Part shown: positions 31,541 to 33,531 of the stretch, piece after piece
How positions within the stretch are numbered: the first letter of the stretch is position 1
How the letters are laid out: each line of letters opens with the position of its first letter
Origin: DATFLS01 sp964413425
Lineage (GTDB): Bacteria; Fidelibacterota; JAANXI01
Assembly: GCA_964413425.1 (NCBI GenBank)
Contig: CAYPST010000038.1
Span: 1-33,531, forward strand
DNA length: 33,531 nt
Direction of reading: 5' to 3'
Notes under the pieces: generated by a model
What the model was told of the DNA's origin: nothing
Seen by the model: the letters and a program-made list of their open reading frames with translations, nothing else
The model's database searches: none
Position numbers and translations under genes: made by a program

Positions 31541-31790
31541 CAATTAATATGGCGATACTTCATTCGCTGTCTTCACACTTTTTAATTTATGCGTATCATA
31601 CTGCGGGAAAGCGTTCCTTCTCAGTGGAAAAAACATTCACCTGGAACAAATCGCATGACGAACCATGATTGAAGAATAATGAATGTTGAATGATGAATGA
31701 AGAGTGAAGAAGTGCCTGCTCCCCCCTATCCATTTTTCTTCGCCGTTTCTCATTCGTCCTTCTTCATTCTTTATTCTTCAATGTCGGAGG
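31541..31790. repeat. gap with long imperfect inverted repeat
   Basis: Positions about 31669-31715 (ATTGAAGAATAATGAATG...) and about 31745-31782 (its near reverse complement) form an imperfect inverted repeat with arms near 40 bases. It lies next to the end of the DUF2723 gene and could fold as a long hairpin in that mRNA's 3' end. The text belongs to the same AT-rich repeat style seen at 111-150, 24809-24861 and 27606-27640. Confidence 0.55.
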
Positions 31791-33531
31791 CTATCCCCCG
31801 CTGGTATCAGCGGATTGCCGGAGTCGACTCTCGTACTTTTGCAGCAGCTCCCGGGCACTCTCATCGCCGGGATTATTTTGCAGCCAGCGGTTAATCAGGT
31901 TATAGGCGTCCTGCCAGCGATTCTGGCTCTCGTAAATATGGAGCAATCCTCCAACCACCTGTCCATTGTTCGGATGCTGATTGTAGACCCGGGTGAAAAT
32001 GCTGTCGGCTTTTTGATAATCATTGAGACTGGTGGCATAGAGCCAGCCATACGATAATTTCCGCTGGTAATCGATATTCGGCTGCCGGAGCACCTCATCT
32101 AACCGGTTCCGTAAAATTTCCGGTTCCCCGGCTTCGGCATACAGCTGCCCAATCTGCAGATAGATGTCCTGGCTGGTGAAAGGAACTGTCTCTTCGGGTA
32201 TTGCACCGCTCATCCGATCCAGGACGACCCGGGTGCTGTCCAGGTTCCCTCGCTGGTAATAATGCATCGCCAGCTGCATAAAGCAGGAGCGATAGTTTTG
32301 CAGCAGATTCCGTATATCGTTATTCAAATACACATCCGGATTATCAAGATTTCGATATTGATAGTTGTGAAATAAATTCTCAGAGATGATCTCCGGTTTG
32401 ATGGGATCCTCCACCTTATACGGCATCACCCGCTGGGCCAGACCATCCATGCGCAAAAAGTCATCAAGGTTGACCTTATTGCTCTGGGAAACGGTAATTG
32501 CAAAATACACCGGTCGTTCGCCCAGGTTCTCCTGGAGGATGCGCAATATCATAAGATCCTGCACCCGAATGCCCTGTCCCTGATAGGTGGGTTCCAGGCG
32601 GAACCGAATACTTCCCCTGGGATTCTGTTCTGATTTCGGTACCGAAATTTCCACTGTCTGCGCCTTAAACTGCATGGGATACATCTGCTCGATGGTCTCG
32701 TCCCGTAAACTGGCCGGCAAGATCCGGGGGGCGTAATCCCGGAGCTGCTTGATGTACCAGTGGGTGTTCAGCAAACTCAGGTTCACCACCTTCACGTCGG
32801 TCCGGATCCTTTCCACCTCCTGCAAATACCACAGCGGAAAGGTGTCGTTGTCCCCGTTGGTGAAGACAATCCCGTCCGGGGCCACGGTTTGCAGGATATT
32901 GTACGAGTAGTCCCACGCCACGTAATTGCCGGATCGATCGTGGGAATGGTAATTCGTCGCCAGCATCTGCACCGGCACTGTTAGTATCAGCAGCCCGATG
33001 AGCCCATACGAGACCCCGGCGGCCAGCTGCTGCTTGCGCTTGCCCAGGGCATCCTGCACCAGCTCCAGCAGGCCGCTGGCGCCCAGGCCAACCCAGAGTG
33101 AAAAGGCCATGAAGGACCCCACATAACTGTAATCCCGTTCCCGGGGCTGGGGATCCGGCTGGTTCAGGTAGGCAATCACAGCCAGCCCGGTCATCAGGAA
33201 GAGCGTCAGCACAATCAATGCCCGCCGACCGTCCCGCTGGAAATGGTGGAGCATTCCGAATAATCCCAACAGGAACGGCAGCATATAAAATTGCAGCGGA
33301 TCAATACGGTTACCTTCTCTGCCGATAAACTGCCAGTGGAAATAGCGAAGGTACATGTATTTAATCTGGTATTCCCAGACGAATTCAAACACCGAATCCG
33401 TTTGCGGAGCGATATGTGCGCCGGGATCTTGTTGTGACTGCTTCCAGACACTAGTCCGGTCCAGGATGGAATGTCTGCCGTACTGTTCGCGTTCCAGGTA
33501 CGAGACGAACCGGGCCGGGGTGGACGGATCA
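31791..33531 (-). CDS. DUF2723 membrane protein with C-terminal TPR region (5' end outside)
   Basis: A partial gene: the frame stays open to the window edge and its start lies beyond 33531. The visible 580 or so residues begin in a loop (DPSTPARFVSYLEREQYG), run through at least four membrane helices (for example FYMLPFLLGLFGMLHHF, ALIVLTLFLMTGLAVIAYL, VSYGLIGLLILTVPVQML), then a soluble domain with DGIVFTNGDNDTFPLWYLQE and VVNLSLLNTHWYIKQLR, and end in tetratricopeptide-like helices (about the last 130 residues). DUF2723 proteins belong to the GT-C-like membrane glycosyltransferase group, linked to protein O-mannosylation in Bacteroidetes and eukaryotes (TMEM260). The catalytic N-terminal half is not in the window. 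A start at the GTG 33392 would be a false internal start. Confidence 0.85.
   Translation of the reverse strand, partial: DPSTPARFVSYLEREQYGRHSILDRTSVWKQSQQDPGAHIAPQTDSVFEFVWEYQIKYMYLRYFHWQFIGREGNRIDPLQFYMLPFLLGLFGMLHHFQRDGRRALIVLTLFLMTGLAVIAYLNQPDPQPRERDYSYVGSFMAFSLWVGLGASGLLELVQDALGKRKQQLAAGVSYGLIGLLILTVPVQMLATNYHSHDRSGNYVAWDYSYNILQTVAPDGIVFTNGDNDTFPLWYLQEVERIRTDVKVVNLSLLNTHWYIKQLRDYAPRILPASLRDETIEQMYPMQFKAQTVEISVPKSEQNPRGSIRFRLEPTYQGQGIRVQDLMILRILQENLGERPVYFAITVSQSNKVNLDDFLRMDGLAQRVMPYKVEDPIKPEIISENLFHNYQYRNLDNPDVYLNNDIRNLLQNYRSCFMQLAMHYYQRGNLDSTRVVLDRMSGAIPEETVPFTSQDIYLQIGQLYAEAGEPEILRNRLDEVLRQPNIDYQRKLSYGWLYATSLNDYQKADSIFTRVYNQHPNNGQVVGGLLHIYESQNRWQDAYNLINRWLQNNPGDESARELLQKYESRLRQSADTSGG

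Overview
The window looks like a chromosomal segment of a free-living bacterium, probably of the FCB (Bacteroidetes/Chlorobi-like) superphylum. The pointers are a PorD-like DUF4835 lipoprotein-size exported protein, a DUF2723 membrane protein with a C-terminal TPR region, a fused alpha-beta E1 subunit of a branched-chain-type 2-oxoacid dehydrogenase, and mid-GC DNA with sigma70-like promoters. A more exact placement (for example Balneolaeota, Calditrichaeota, KSB1 or Marinimicrobia) is not possible from the sequence alone. I see no phage, insertion sequence or CRISPR array; most of the content is housekeeping.

Layout. Positions 1-5250 are loosely packed: a two-receiver response-regulator-like protein (391-1314, +), a zinc-ribbon/DUF2007 protein (2075-2461, -), two tandem exported DUF2914 paralogs (3076-4000, -) and a small two-helix membrane protein (4636-4881, +) with a good promoter and structured leader, separated by long gene-poor gaps rich in GC hairpins and repeat debris. 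Next, all on the minus strand, are an exported Tat-type FAD oxidoreductase, a tRNA-Val(TAC) and lon with a strong intrinsic hairpin after it.

From 18675 down to 9815 runs a same-strand gene train: lpd, lipB, fused E1, a methyltransferase, E2, lipA, an IscA/ErpA-type Fe-S protein, a small membrane-anchored CxxCH protein and a terpenoid-cyclase-fold protein. The first six make an almost self-contained lipoate-dependent dehydrogenase: the complex (E1, E2, E3), the two enzymes that make lipoate on it (LipB, LipA), and a possible Fe-S supplier for LipA. A TTGATC-17-TATAAA promoter sits just upstream of lpd.

From 24704 down to 19021 a second train holds polX, a YgfZ/GcvT-like folate-binding protein, nth, a 6-pyruvoyltetrahydropterin-synthase-type gene, folE and nfo. 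It mixes base-excision repair (glycosylase, AP endonuclease, gap-filling polymerase) with pterin synthesis, behind a TTGAAA-17-TATTAT promoter that abuts a 15-bp tandem repeat. dinB follows upstream, with a short leader ORF overlapping its start by ATGA. 

The last part holds trxB (+), a 21-bp tandem repeat, a CCA-adding/poly(A) polymerase with HD domain (-), divergent from the DUF4835 gene (+), a GT2 glycosyltransferase (-) and a DUF2723 gene (-) cut by the window end. No single locus is clearly a new defence or mobile system; the most interesting leads are the CX5HGH pterin synthase beside folE, the methyltransferase inside the dehydrogenase operon, the orphan diheme/terpene-cyclase-fold pair, and several translation-coupling and repeat-promoter arrangements.
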